A stretch of DNA of 64,000 bases from CAYNHF01 sp964397045 (GCA_964397045.1 CAYNHF010000016.1:160396-224395); one strand, 5' to 3'. Shown: positions 16,654-25,240, counted from the first letter of the stretch. Notes: generated from the letters alone by a model not told the origin. Numbers and translations: made by a program.

Positions 16654-17103
16654 ATGGACCAACTCGATCATCAGATCATTGAGGCGCTGGCCGTCGATGC
16701 CAGGGTGCCGCTCACCCAGGTTGCCCGCGATCTCGAAGTTGCCTCTGCCACCGTCCACCAACGGGTCCAACGTCTCCGCGCACGCGGCATCCTGCTCGGA
16801 ACCCGCGTCCGGCTGAACTGGGCAGAGGTCGGCCTACCAGTGGTGGCCATCGTCAGTCTCGCCGTCGGCAGTGGCTCGCTCGAAGACGTTGCCGAACGGC
16901 TGCGGACCGTTCCCTACATCGAGAACTGCTTCTCGGTTACCGGTGAATTCGACATGCTGATTGTCATCCGAGCCGCCTCCGGCAGCCACCTCGGCGAGAT
17001 CCTGGATGACGTGCGAGAGATTGCGCCGGGCACCAGCCGCACCGTGGTGGTGCTCAACACCTACTTCGACGGGCGGATCCCGCCCCTCCCCGCCGCCGGG
17101 TAG
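16654..17103 (+). CDS. Lrp/AsnC-family transcriptional regulator
   Basis: 149-residue regulator. An N-terminal helix-turn-helix (MDQLDHQIIEAL; TQVARDLEVASATVHQRVQRL) is followed by the RAM ligand-binding, oligomerisation domain with VENCF-like YIENCFSVTGEFDMLIVI. Lrp/AsnC proteins sense amino acids and act as octamers or dimers at palindromic sites. Start ATG 16654 has no Shine-Dalgarno site but a -10 hexamer at leaderless spacing. Divergent from a 29-codon mini-gene; the ligand is unknown. It is convergent with the HAD gene, 12 bases between stops. Confidence 0.9.
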   Translation: MDQLDHQIIEALAVDARVPLTQVARDLEVASATVHQRVQRLRARGILLGTRVRLNWAEVGLPVVAIVSLAVGSGSLEDVAERLRTVPYIENCFSVTGEFDMLIVIRAASGSHLGEILDDVREIAPGTSRTVVVLNTYFDGRIPPLPAAG

Positions 17104-17115
17104 CGCCCCGCCGGC

Positions 17116-17784
17116 CTACACCTGCGGCAACAACCAGGCCGCGAACTCGTCGACCGTCTCGAACAGGGCTTCGGGCGCTTCGCTACGTAGCGCCTCTGCC
17201 GACTCCGGGTGTGCCCACACCACAGACACCGGGAAAGTGCCGGCCCGGCGCGCCTCGCGCACATCGTTGCGGTGATCCCCCACAGACACGAGCCTGCCGG
17301 GTGGCAACCCCCAGGCCTCTGCCACCCGCGTCATCGCCTCACCCTTGACAGATCCCCGCGGTGAACCCGCTTCCACCAGATCGAAATCGTCGCCCAATCC
17401 GATGTAGTCCAGTGAGATGCGGACGCTGCGCGGCCCCTTGCCGGTCACGATTGCCAGCGGAACTCTCCGCTCACGCAAGTCGTCGAGCACGCCCCGGATA
17501 CCGAGAAAGGGTTGCGGGCAGGTGTAATGGAGCCGGGTGTACTCCGCGAGGTAGGTCTCGAGCGCAACATCGGCGTCTTCGCCGAGAGCGATTGCGATCA
17601 CGCCCTCCTCGGAGGGCCCAAACAGCGACCGTACCCCGGCGGCGTCGAGTTCCGGTCCGCCGTACAGCTTGAACGTATGTTGGAAGGCCTTGATACAGAT
17701 CGGCAAGGTATCGGCGAGAGTGCCGTCGAAATCGAAGATCACGCCCGCAAAACGCGCTCCAGCCGTTCGGGCCGAATCGACCAC
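17116..17784 (-). CDS. HAD-superfamily hydrolase (phosphoglycolate phosphatase-like)
   Basis: Subfamily IA haloacid-dehalogenase-like phosphatase of 222 residues with all four motifs: DFDGT (nucleophile and general acid Asp) near residue 18, TGK in motif II, the Lys of SVKGEAM in motif III, and VGDHRND in motif IV. A helical cap between motifs I and II (about residues 30-85) selects the substrate, probably a small phosphate ester such as phosphoglycolate, but that cannot be told from sequence. GTG start at 17784 lies directly against the glyS stop (17785-17787), so it is read from the glyS transcript. Confidence 0.88.
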   Translation of the reverse strand: MVDSARTAGARFAGVIFDFDGTLADTLPICIKAFQHTFKLYGGPELDAAGVRSLFGPSEEGVIAIALGEDADVALETYLAEYTRLHYTCPQPFLGIRGVLDDLRERRVPLAIVTGKGPRSVRISLDYIGLGDDFDLVEAGSPRGSVKGEAMTRVAEAWGLPPGRLVSVGDHRNDVREARRAGTFPVSVVWAHPESAEALRSEAPEALFETVDEFAAWLLPQV

Positions 17785-19089
17785 CTAGGCGAGCTGCTTC
17801 TTCAGATAGTTGCCGACGGAGTCCAACCCGATCCGCTCTTGCTCCATCGTGTCGCGATCCCGCACCGTCACCGCCTGATCCTCGAGTGTGTCGAAGTCAA
17901 CCGTGACGCAATACGGCGTGCCGATCTCGTCCTGGCGGCGGTAGCGGCGCCCGATCGCCTGGGTGACGTCGTGCTCGACATTCCACAGCGGCCGCAGTTC
18001 GTTCGCCAACTTCTCCGAGATCGCAGTGAGTTCCGGCTTCTTCGACAGAGGCAGCACCGCCACCTTCACCGGAGACAGCCGGCTGTCGAGACGGAGCACG
18101 GTCCTCGTCTCGCCCCGCACCTCTTCCTCGGTGTAGGCGTCTATCAGGAAGGCGAACGTGGTGCGGGTAGCTCCTGCCGCCGGCTCGATGACGTGCGGAA
18201 AGAATCGCTCGTTGGCCTCCTGGTCGAAGTAACGCATGTCCTTTCCGCTGAACTCGGCGTGCTGGCGCAGATCGAAGTCGGTTCGATTGGCGATTCCCTC
18301 CAGTTCGTCCCATCCCCACGGAAACAAGTACTCCACGTCTGAGGTACCGGATGAGTAGTGGGACAGTTCTTCCTCGTCATGAGGCCGCAGTCGCAAGTTC
18401 TCAACCGTCATTCCCAGGTCGAGATACCATGACACTCGTGCGTCCAGCCAGTATGCGAACCATTCGTCTGCGTCCTCGGGTCGACAGAAGAACTCCATCT
18501 CCATCTGTTCGAATTCTCTGGTGCGGAACACGAACTGACCCGGCGTGATCTCATTGCGAAATGCCTTGCCGATTTGGGCGATCCCGAAAGGAAGCCGCAA
18601 TCGGGCAGTCCGTCGCACATTCTCGAAATTGACGAATATCCCTTGTGCCGTCTCCGGCCGCAGGTACACCACATTGTCTGCGGACTCCACCGGCCCCATG
18701 TGGGTGCGGAACATCAACTGGAAGTCACGAGCCTCGGTGAACGTACCCCGCTTACCGCAAGTTGGACATTGGTCGGGATCCTCCAACTTGTCGATGCGGT
18801 GCCTGGCGTTGCAGCTCTTGCACTCGACCAACGGATCGGTGAATGAAGCCAGGTGGCCAGACGCCTCCCACGTCATCGGAGCCTGGATCACAGCCGAGTC
18901 GAGCCCCACGACGTTGTCCCGGGTGCGTACGGTCGACTGCCACCACTGCTCCTTGACGTTGCGGAGTAGCTCGACGCCGAGCGGGCCGTAGTCATACGCC
19001 GATCGCAGCCCACCGTAGATCTCGGAAGACTGAAAGACGAAGCCGCGCTTCTTTGACAAGTTGACGATCGTGTCGAAATCGACGGGCAT
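17785..19089 (-). CDS. glyS: glycyl-tRNA synthetase, dimeric type
   Basis: Class II aminoacyl-tRNA synthetase that charges tRNA-Gly, 434 residues, the alpha2 kind (GlyQS) used by actinobacteria, archaea and eukaryotes rather than the alpha2beta2 enzyme. Visible: SKKRGFVFQSSEIYGGLRSA and YDYGPLG at the N-terminus, motif 2 near FRNEITPGQFVFRTREFEQMEME, the anticodon-binding domain in the last 100 residues (VKVAVLPLSKK), and a zinc-ribbon-like CKSC...CPTC insert around residues 88-113. Downstream HAD phosphatase abuts its stop. The promoter lies in the 113-base gap to the oxidase terminator. Confidence 0.95.
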   Translation of the reverse strand: MPVDFDTIVNLSKKRGFVFQSSEIYGGLRSAYDYGPLGVELLRNVKEQWWQSTVRTRDNVVGLDSAVIQAPMTWEASGHLASFTDPLVECKSCNARHRIDKLEDPDQCPTCGKRGTFTEARDFQLMFRTHMGPVESADNVVYLRPETAQGIFVNFENVRRTARLRLPFGIAQIGKAFRNEITPGQFVFRTREFEQMEMEFFCRPEDADEWFAYWLDARVSWYLDLGMTVENLRLRPHDEEELSHYSSGTSDVEYLFPWGWDELEGIANRTDFDLRQHAEFSGKDMRYFDQEANERFFPHVIEPAAGATRTTFAFLIDAYTEEEVRGETRTVLRLDSRLSPVKVAVLPLSKKPELTAISEKLANELRPLWNVEHDVTQAIGRRYRRQDEIGTPYCVTVDFDTLEDQAVTVRDRDTMEQERIGLDSVGNYLKKQLA

Positions 19090-19155
19090 GGTGGCCTCAC
19101 TGGAGGTGGGGGTGGCGGATGATAGGGCGGTGCCACAACCTGCATGTCACGAACA

Positions 19156-19185
19156 AACGGGGCGGATCCAAAGACCCGCCCCGTT
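19156..19185 (-). terminator. terminator of the multicopper oxidase gene
   Basis: aacggggcgg at 19156-19165 pairs with ccgccccgtt at 19176-19185 across a 10-base loop. On the minus strand it follows the oxidase stop by 17 bases and is trailed by GTTTGTT. Confidence 0.75.
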
Positions 19186-19202
19186 GCTCACAGAGAGGCT
19201 GG

Positions 19203-20582
19203 TTAGGCGTCCTGGACGATGATGGCAGTCACCATCCCGAACATGCCTTCCTCTCGCTCGACATGCGTGAGTATGTGGCAATGCCACACCCACGCGCCGA
19301 CCTCGTCCGGGTTTACCAGCACCGAGTAGCGCTCCCCCGGAGCGACGTTCACCGTATCTGCGTAGTACGGCTGATCAAGAGGAATCCCGTCCTTGGCGAA
19401 CACCAACTGCGGGAATTGATGCTGATGCATCGGGTGGATCTGCAGGCCCTCGTTGTAGTAGTGGACCACGATGTAATCGCCCTCGTCGACCACGTACGGG
19501 TCGGTGGCCGGGAACGACTTCCCGTTGAGCGAGTAGCCGATGACACCGGCATCGTTGAGCACCATGTTGATTTCCTGAGCGATCTCGAGATCCTCCGGAA
19601 CCGTCACGCCGGAGATCGTCCGGCCGTACGGGATGGGGGTGTCTCCGATGATGAAGGTCCCGAATAGCCCATTCGGGATCTGCATCTGCCCGTGGTGGTG
19701 GGCGTGGTACATGCCGATGGCCGGTTTCCTCGTGGTGAACTCGTAGACGAATGTCTCGCCCGACTTGATCAGCTCCTGGGTCAGCGGTGCTACGCCGTCC
19801 ATGTTGTTGGGGGTGGCGATGCCGTGCCAGTGCACGTCGGTGCCCATCGGGAGCTGGTTGTCGACGATGACCCGCACCTTGTCTCCCACGTCGACACGGA
19901 TGGCAGGACCCGGTACCTGGCCGTTGTAGGTCCAGGCGTCGACAAACTTGCCCGGTTCGGTCTCCCATTTGGTGATTGCGGTCGTCAGACGGAACTCCTT
20001 GGTTCCGTCGGGCAGGATGATGGGTTCGAGCGGCTGATTGCCGCGGCCTTCGGTTTCGGCGGGGAACGCCAGAATGCTCTGCGTCATCGCCTCGTCGAGC
20101 GCCTCCCAATCGGGTTCTTCCGCCTCCCGGGCCTCCCCGGTCGGCAGCGGGGCCCCCTCCTCGACCTTGAGCGTCGCCACCATGCCTGCGGCTTCGTGAC
20201 CCGGGATATCGCAGATGATCCTGTACTCACCGGGCGCGAGTACGCCGAGGTCGAGCACGTACGTCTCGCCCACGTTGAGGTCGGGCGTTCGAGCATCGGT
20301 CTCGGTGCTGACCAGGTTGTGGAGCGTCGTGCCGACGTTCTTCACCTCGAGTCCGACGCGGCCCGGAGGCAGCGTGAGTTCTCCCTCGATCTTGAACTCG
20401 GAGAGCTCGACGCGCCCGATCACCGCCTCGGATGCTGCACCCGACGCCTCACCGCCACCACCCGATGAGCTCGAGTCATCGTTGATCGCACTGATCGCAC
20501 CAACCGCGATAACTGCTATCGCCAGCACGACCAGGGCGACCAGCAACCAATCGAAGGCGCGGCCCTGCCTTTCCTCCGCCAT
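19203..20582 (-). CDS. three-domain multicopper oxidase with N-terminal cupredoxin
   Basis: 459-residue membrane-anchored protein facing the outside. Residues 11-32 form an uncleaved anchor; residues 54-142 are a plastocyanin-like domain with a complete blue-copper set (H88, C124, H129, M134). Residues about 195-459 are a two-domain laccase/nitrite reductase-like unit with H251 and H253 (HWHG), H293 and H295 (HAHHHG), H383/H386/H388 (HPMHQH), H434-C435-H436 (HCH), H440 and M447, i.e. type 1 plus a trinuclear cluster. It probably oxidises metals or phenols with O2, the extra cupredoxin relaying electrons. GAGAGGA precedes the ATG. Copper nitrite reductase is less likely because the trinuclear ligands are complete. 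Confidence 0.9.
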   Translation of the reverse strand: MAEERQGRAFDWLLVALVVLAIAVIAVGAISAINDDSSSSGGGGEASGAASEAVIGRVELSEFKIEGELTLPPGRVGLEVKNVGTTLHNLVSTETDARTPDLNVGETYVLDLGVLAPGEYRIICDIPGHEAAGMVATLKVEEGAPLPTGEAREAEEPDWEALDEAMTQSILAFPAETEGRGNQPLEPIILPDGTKEFRLTTAITKWETEPGKFVDAWTYNGQVPGPAIRVDVGDKVRVIVDNQLPMGTDVHWHGIATPNNMDGVAPLTQELIKSGETFVYEFTTRKPAIGMYHAHHHGQMQIPNGLFGTFIIGDTPIPYGRTISGVTVPEDLEIAQEINMVLNDAGVIGYSLNGKSFPATDPYVVDEGDYIVVHYYNEGLQIHPMHQHQFPQLVFAKDGIPLDQPYYADTVNVAPGERYSVLVNPDEVGAWVWHCHILTHVEREEGMFGMVTAIIVQDA

Positions 20583-20888
20583 TGCGAGGTCCTCTCTGTG
20601 AGCATTGAACCTGTGGCGGGGAACATAGGGCGTTGCCGCCGTCTCGAGAAATCTTCAAATAGAGTCGAAAGTGACATTCTTGGGTTTCTTGAGCACAAAC
20701 CCCCTGGTCGTGGGGGCGGGTCGTCTCTATCGCCCGAGAGGAGCTACCTGGCCACCCATGACACCCGACATGTGGCGTCTGCCGCTCCCGCTCCAGGCCA
20801 CGAACTAGCCAGGAGTGACTGCGACGTAGCGTTCGATCGCGACAGCGGCTGTTGCCGGATGAGCGAGTTCGTCGTTGGCCATCCCCAA
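20583..20888. other. upstream region of the multicopper oxidase gene
   Basis: About 300 bases without a supportable gene. The right part is GC-rich; the segment near 20640-20700 is AT-richer and is where the oxidase promoter should lie, but no clean -35/-10 pair was found. Confidence 0.4.
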
Positions 20889-21213
20889 TAACGCACCCAG
20901 CTGCGATCACGGCTGGGCCACGTCAGGGGTCAGATCCTTGGCTGGGTCGCTACCGAAGACCGTGCTCTACTCGCCACTCATGCGGGTCAGGGCATCTGGC
21001 CGGAATGGGCGGTGGCCACGATTCTCAGATGGGCGATCAAAGGGTCGGGAGACCTGACCTCGCCCGTGTTGCGAACCGGGTCGATGCCTGGTTACCAGCT
21101 GAGGGTCGAGCTTCACCCGGGAGGCGGGGTGTTGCTCGTTTCTGTCATGGGCTCGGCGGTCATCGTCACCCACGAACCTCGAGCACACCAGCGGACGAGG
21201 CCAACGGCCCCCG
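20889..21213 (+). pseudogene. possible degraded gene of unknown family
   Basis: After a TAA at about 20888 one forward frame reads protein-like for roughly 100 codons (GQILGWVATEDRALLATHAG, then WAVATILRW and YQLRVELHPGGGVLLVSV). It has no good start codon before GTG 21012 and runs on into sequence antisense to uppS, so if it was a gene it is cut at both ends. I cannot assign a family. It could be a chance reading in GC-rich DNA. Confidence 0.25.
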
Positions 21214-21999
21214 TCAGTCCGATGAGAGATCTCCCGACGGGGCATCGACGGCCCGACCGAATCTGCGATCCCGGGCCTGATACTCGGCGATGCAGTCGGC
21301 AAAAACGTGACGATCGAACTCGGGCCAGAGCGTTGGTGTGAAGATGTACTCGGAGTACGCGGACTCCCACAACAGGAAGTTCGACGTCCGCATCTCGCCG
21401 CTGGACCGGATCACGAGGTCGGGATCTGGCATGTCCGGCAGGAAGAGGCGCTGGGAGATCGCGTCCGCGTCGACCGCTGCCGCCTCGAGGCGGCCTGCCA
21501 CAACGTCTCCCGCCACCCGGCGCACCGCTGAGACGATCTCGGCACGACCGCCGTAGTTGAACGCAAACACCAGGCGAAGACCTTCGTTGTCGCCTGTCTT
21601 GTCCTCAGCGACTTCGATCTCGTAGCGGAGCCGGTCGGGCACCCTCGGATCGTCACGATCGCCGATGAAGTGGATACGCACGCCCTTTTCATGCATCTCG
21701 TCGCGGCGCCGCTGTAAGAGGTCGATGTTGAACTCCATCAGGAACTCCACCTCATCGGCGTCCCGACTCCAGTTCTCGGTGGAGAACACGTAGGCGGTCA
21801 ACCACCCGACACCGAGGTCGATCGCTCCCTCGATGACATCAAAGAGTGCAGGCTCGCCGCGAGCGTGGCCTGCAGTCCGGGGGAGGCCCCTGGCATTCGC
21901 CCATCGTCCGTTGCCGTCGAGGATCAGGGCCACGTGGGCAGGGACCCGTGATCGATCAACAGATGGAGCGAACCGATCTCCGTCACTCGGCTCACCCAT
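21214..21999 (-). CDS. uppS: isoprenyl (undecaprenyl) diphosphate synthase
   Basis: cis-Prenyltransferase that condenses isopentenyl diphosphate units to build the C50-C55 carrier lipid for peptidoglycan and other wall polymers. 261 residues from ATG 21999. HVALILDGNGRWANARG contains the catalytic Asp of the D-G-N-G-R-W motif, YVFSTENWSR is conserved region III, and DPDLVIRSSGEMRTSNFLLW with YSEYIFTPTLWPEF is the C-terminal signature. The product length cannot be read from sequence. Its start lies eight bases inside recO, so translation is coupled. Confidence 0.95.
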   Translation of the reverse strand: MGEPSDGDRFAPSVDRSRVPAHVALILDGNGRWANARGLPRTAGHARGEPALFDVIEGAIDLGVGWLTAYVFSTENWSRDADEVEFLMEFNIDLLQRRRDEMHEKGVRIHFIGDRDDPRVPDRLRYEIEVAEDKTGDNEGLRLVFAFNYGGRAEIVSAVRRVAGDVVAGRLEAAAVDADAISQRLFLPDMPDPDLVIRSSGEMRTSNFLLWESAYSEYIFTPTLWPEFDRHVFADCIAEYQARDRRFGRAVDAPSGDLSSD

Positions 22000-22711
22000 C
22001 GAGGACCGCGAGGCTTTCCAGCTTTCGCTCGAGGTGATACTCCACAAAACGGCGCGCTACTCCCCTCGCCTCACCGCTGAATGAGGCCTCCGCCGGAGGC
22101 AGTTCGGCAAGGTCAGAAGCAGCAACACGTGCGAGGTACGTGGTAACCCCGTCCCGCAGCGCGTACGCGCCGGGCGTCCGACAGCGCTCACACAGCACAC
22201 CGCCGGCAGCGAAGCTGAACCGGGTGAGCTGATCCTCCCTGCCGCAACCGGCACACGCATCGAGCGCCGGAGCGACTCCAACCACTTCCGCCGACTTCAG
22301 CAGAAACCCGGTGACGAGGTCGGGATGGAGCGGGCCCTGGTCCAGAGCCCGGAGCCCTCGCTGCAACAGGAGAAAGAGCCGGATGGACACCTCGGCTTCC
22401 TGGGACACCGCGTCTGCAATCTCCACCATCGTCCCTGCGGCCACCACCTTGTCGAGGTCGAGACGTACTGCATGGAACGGCTCGATCACAGAAACCTGTG
22501 TGATCGTGTCGAGATTGCGCCCCTCATAGAGCACCAGATCGACGTGGGTGAATGGCTCCAAACGCCCGCCGAAGCGGCTCTTCGTCTTGCGGACCCCCTT
22601 GGCTACGGTGCGCAGCTTGCCCGAATTCGGACTGAGCAGAACGACGACGCGGTCCGCTTCACCGAACGGATATCCCCGCAGGACGATCCCCTGATCGTGT
22701 CGAAGCGCCAT
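21992..22711 (-). CDS. recO: DNA repair protein RecO
   Basis: 239-residue recombination mediator that anneals DNA and loads RecA with RecF/RecR. The N-terminal OB-fold shows GIVLRGYPFGEADRVVVLL and the GVRKTKSRFGGRLEPF segment; the C-terminal helical domain contains a CAGCG ... CERC zinc site. ATG 22711 is the natural start (MALRHDQGIVL). The order recO-uppS next to era and ybeY is common in actinobacteria. A copy of the 48-bp palindromic repeat lies 61-108 bases upstream. Confidence 0.93.
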   Translation of the reverse strand: MALRHDQGIVLRGYPFGEADRVVVLLSPNSGKLRTVAKGVRKTKSRFGGRLEPFTHVDLVLYEGRNLDTITQVSVIEPFHAVRLDLDKVVAAGTMVEIADAVSQEAEVSIRLFLLLQRGLRALDQGPLHPDLVTGFLLKSAEVVGVAPALDACAGCGREDQLTRFSFAAGGVLCERCRTPGAYALRDGVTTYLARVAASDLAELPPAEASFSGEARGVARRFVEYHLERKLESLAVLDG

Positions 22712-22771
22712 ACCAATGAGGGTACCGGCTTCCGGGGGACACGCCGTGCACATGCCGAACTTCGACACCTT

Positions 22772-22819
22772 GTTCTTGCGTCTCCTGACGGTGGCTACCC
22801 CGTCAGGAGACGCAAGAAC
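22772..22819. repeat. 48-bp palindromic repeat, copy 2
   Basis: A perfect inverted repeat with 20-base arms (left arm beginning gttcttgcgtc) and the 8-base loop tggctacc. It matches copy 1 at 13367-13414 at about 40 of 48 positions, with a paired change at positions 16 and 33 of the element that keeps the stem. It lies between the divergent recO and pterin dehydratase genes, so here it is not a simple terminator. Confidence 0.75.
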
Positions 22820-22876
22820 GGGGCGCGCCACAACCCCTAGAGTGAACGCTCCGTACGAGTCGACCGAGGAGCAACC

Positions 22877-23152
22877 ATGCCGGGACTTGATCAGGCTGCA
22901 CGAACTGAGTTCCTGGCCGAACACCCAGATTGGGCGTTGCGCGGCGAAACGATCACCCGCACATTCACCTTCACGGACTTCAACGAGGCGATGGGATTCG
23001 TCACCCGGGTGGCCCTGGCGTCCGAGGTCGCCGACCACCACCCGGACATCGACATCAGATGGAACCGGGTCGCGATTGCCCTCTCCACCCACGAGGCTGG
23101 CGCCCTCACCGAAAAGGACACGAGCCTGGCGGCTCAGTTCGACGAGTTCTAG
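22877..23152 (+). CDS. phhB: 4a-hydroxytetrahydrobiopterin dehydratase (pterin-4a-carbinolamine dehydratase)
   Basis: 91-residue enzyme that dehydrates 4a-hydroxytetrahydropterin so the pterin cofactor can be recycled. The whole length fits the family: FTFTDFNEAMGFVTRVAL, then the active-site VADHHPDIDIRWNRVAIAL with the histidine pair, and THEAGALTEKDTSLA at the end. No aromatic amino acid hydroxylase is nearby; in many bacteria the gene stands alone and may serve pterin or molybdopterin metabolism. It is divergent from recO and convergent with era. Confidence 0.92.
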   Translation: MPGLDQAARTEFLAEHPDWALRGETITRTFTFTDFNEAMGFVTRVALASEVADHHPDIDIRWNRVAIALSTHEAGALTEKDTSLAAQFDEF

Positions 23153-23192
23153 GCCGGCGCGAGGTTCAACCAACTCAGCCGCCGACTGCCCT

Positions 23193-24074
23193 TCAGAAGC
23201 CGAGCCGGTCCAGCGTCTGCTCGCGGCGTTGCCAGTCCTTCTCCACCTTGACGCGGAGCTCGATGTAGACCGTCGCACCAAAGAGCTTCTCCAGGTCGGC
23301 CCTAGCTGCGGCCCCTGCCTTGCTCAGCAGTTCGCCGCCCTTGCCGATCACGATGCCTTTCTGCGACGAGCGCTCGACGTAGATGGTGGCAGGCACATAC
23401 ACCACGCCGTTGTCGCGCACCTCGATGTCGCCGGGTACCACCGCCAGCGAATGCGGTAGCTCCTCCCGCAGCCGATGCAGGAACTTCTCTCGGATCAGCT
23501 CCGCCACCAGCAGTGACTCCGGCTGATCGGTGTGCACATCCTGCGGAAAGAACCAGGGACCCTCTTCCAATAGACCGGTCAGCTCCGCCAAGAGCGGTTC
23601 GAGACCGTCACCGTTGAGCGCAGAGATCGGAACGTAGGCTGAAAAGTCCCACCCTGATGCCTTGATGAGTTGCTCCGCAACCTCGTTCGGCTTTGAACGG
23701 TCGACCTTGTTGACCGCCACCACCGTCGGTGTCCCTGCCTCGAGAAGCCGCTCGGCGATGAGGCGATCCCCGGGGCCGATTGGCTGAGTTGCGTCGATCA
23801 CGAAAAGGACCAGGTCGGTCTCCGCCAGAGACCCATACACCAGTCGGTTGAGCCGCTCCCCGAGAGCCGTCCGCGGTCGGTGCAGACCCGGGGTGTCGAC
23901 GAACACATACTGGGTTGGGGGATCCGCCACCGTCAGGACGCCCCGAATGACGTTGCGGGTGGTCTGCGGCCGGGGCGATGTGATCGCCACCTTCTCGCCA
24001 ACCAGCGCATTCACCAACGTCGACTTTCCGACGTTCGGTCTCCCCACGACCGAGATGAAGCCGGATTTGCTCAT
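23193..24074 (-). CDS. era: GTPase Era
   Basis: Ribosome-assembly GTPase acting on 16S rRNA, 293 residues. G1 is GRPNVGKST at residues 11-19, G2 lies in RPQTTRN, G3 is DTPG, G4 is NKVD, and the C-terminal KH domain contains ERSSQKGIVIGKGGELLSKAG-type sequence ending with VKVEKDWQRRE. ATG 24074 overlaps the stop of the CorC-like gene (ATGA); a longer reading to 24215 is rejected because the motif position fits this start. Last gene of the phoH-to-era operon. Confidence 0.96.
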   Translation of the reverse strand: MSKSGFISVVGRPNVGKSTLVNALVGEKVAITSPRPQTTRNVIRGVLTVADPPTQYVFVDTPGLHRPRTALGERLNRLVYGSLAETDLVLFVIDATQPIGPGDRLIAERLLEAGTPTVVAVNKVDRSKPNEVAEQLIKASGWDFSAYVPISALNGDGLEPLLAELTGLLEEGPWFFPQDVHTDQPESLLVAELIREKFLHRLREELPHSLAVVPGDIEVRDNGVVYVPATIYVERSSQKGIVIGKGGELLSKAGAAARADLEKLFGATVYIELRVKVEKDWQRREQTLDRLGF

Positions 24075-25240
24075 CGAGCCCGCAGCCGAACCCGCGCCAC
24101 CCGCCGGCCCTGGACCCGTTCGGCGGTGAAGACGTGCGCGTCGTAGTCGAAGGATTCGCCCTCTTTCGGCACTCTCCCCGCCAGCCCAAGCAGTAGCCCA
24201 CCGACGGTGTCCCACTCGTCGTCTGGTAACTCCACACCGAGCAGCTCCTCGAGCTCATCAACTCCCATCCGGCCATCGATTAGGTAGCCGCCCTCGTCGA
24301 GCAACGTCACCAGCGGCTCCTCGTCGTCGTACTCGTCAACGATCTCGCCGACCAGTTCTTCGAGAAGATCCTCAATGGTCACCAGCCCGGCGGTGCCACC
24401 GAACTCGTCGACCACGATGGCCAGGTGCACCTGATTCGCCTGCATTTCCCGTAGCAACTCGGGTACTCGCTTGGTTTCGGGGACGAAGTACGCCGTGCGC
24501 ATCAACTGCCGGCTCGGTCGGGCTTCGGCTTCATCATCCATGAGCTTGAGCAGGTCACGGGCATAGAGCACTCCAAGGATGTCGTCTGTCCCCTCACCCA
24601 GTACCGGTACCCGGGACCGACCTGCTTCCAGCACGACATCGAGCGCGTGATCCGTTGACTCGTTGGCCCGCAAGCACACCATGTCGGTACGGGGTGTCAT
24701 CACTTCACGCACGATCGTGTCCGAGAATTCCAGCACCGAAGTGATCAGCTGCGCCTCTCCGGCGTCTGCCGCGTGCTCATCTTCATCTTCGTCATCGTCT
24801 TCGTCGAGGTCGCTGATGAAGTCGGTGGCGGCGCCCCCTAGGGCCACCGCACCCTTGAGGAGACCGGCGAAGCGATACGCCAGCGCACCCGGCCGATCCC
24901 GCCCGATCTTCCGTGGCACGAGGTCACCCATCACCACCAACAAGAGTCCCAGCGCCACGAGTGCCCCCAGCAGCACCCAGCCATCAACCATTCTGGTGAG
25001 CGCCCAGGTCGCGGGAATTGCGGCCAGGACCAGCAGAGCAGTATGGACCCCCCCGAGAGCCGGCTGAAGGCGGGGACGATCCTCCAGGAGATCCGACACC
25101 ACCGCGGCACCCTCGTCGCCCTCGGCGGCGTCGCGGGCGGCAACGGCTCGCGGCGTGCGCACCAGCGAAGCGCCTGCAGCCCGCATGATGGCGGTGACCA
25201 CCACCATGACGGCTGCAATCACCAACGCGGCAGTCGTCAT
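24071..25240 (-). CDS. CorC/CNNM-type (hemolysin-family) membrane protein with CBS pair
   Basis: 389 residues. An N-terminal transmembrane DUF21-like domain (about residues 1-135, three or four helices) is followed by an acidic linker, two CBS motifs (VMTPRTDMVCL ... SRVPVLGEGTDDILGVLYARDLL and VHLAIVVDEFGGTAGLVTIEDLLEEL) and a C-terminal CorC_HlyC domain. These proteins are linked to magnesium or cobalt efflux; the older name hemolysin is misleading. It overlaps ybeY by four bases upstream and era downstream, the conserved actinobacterial order. Confidence 0.92.
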   Translation of the reverse strand: MTTAALVIAAVMVVVTAIMRAAGASLVRTPRAVAARDAAEGDEGAAVVSDLLEDRPRLQPALGGVHTALLVLAAIPATWALTRMVDGWVLLGALVALGLLLVVMGDLVPRKIGRDRPGALAYRFAGLLKGAVALGGAATDFISDLDEDDDEDEDEHAADAGEAQLITSVLEFSDTIVREVMTPRTDMVCLRANESTDHALDVVLEAGRSRVPVLGEGTDDILGVLYARDLLKLMDDEAEARPSRQLMRTAYFVPETKRVPELLREMQANQVHLAIVVDEFGGTAGLVTIEDLLEELVGEIVDEYDDEEPLVTLLDEGGYLIDGRMGVDELEELLGVELPDDEWDTVGGLLLGLAGRVPKEGESFDYDAHVFTAERVQGRRVARVRLRAR

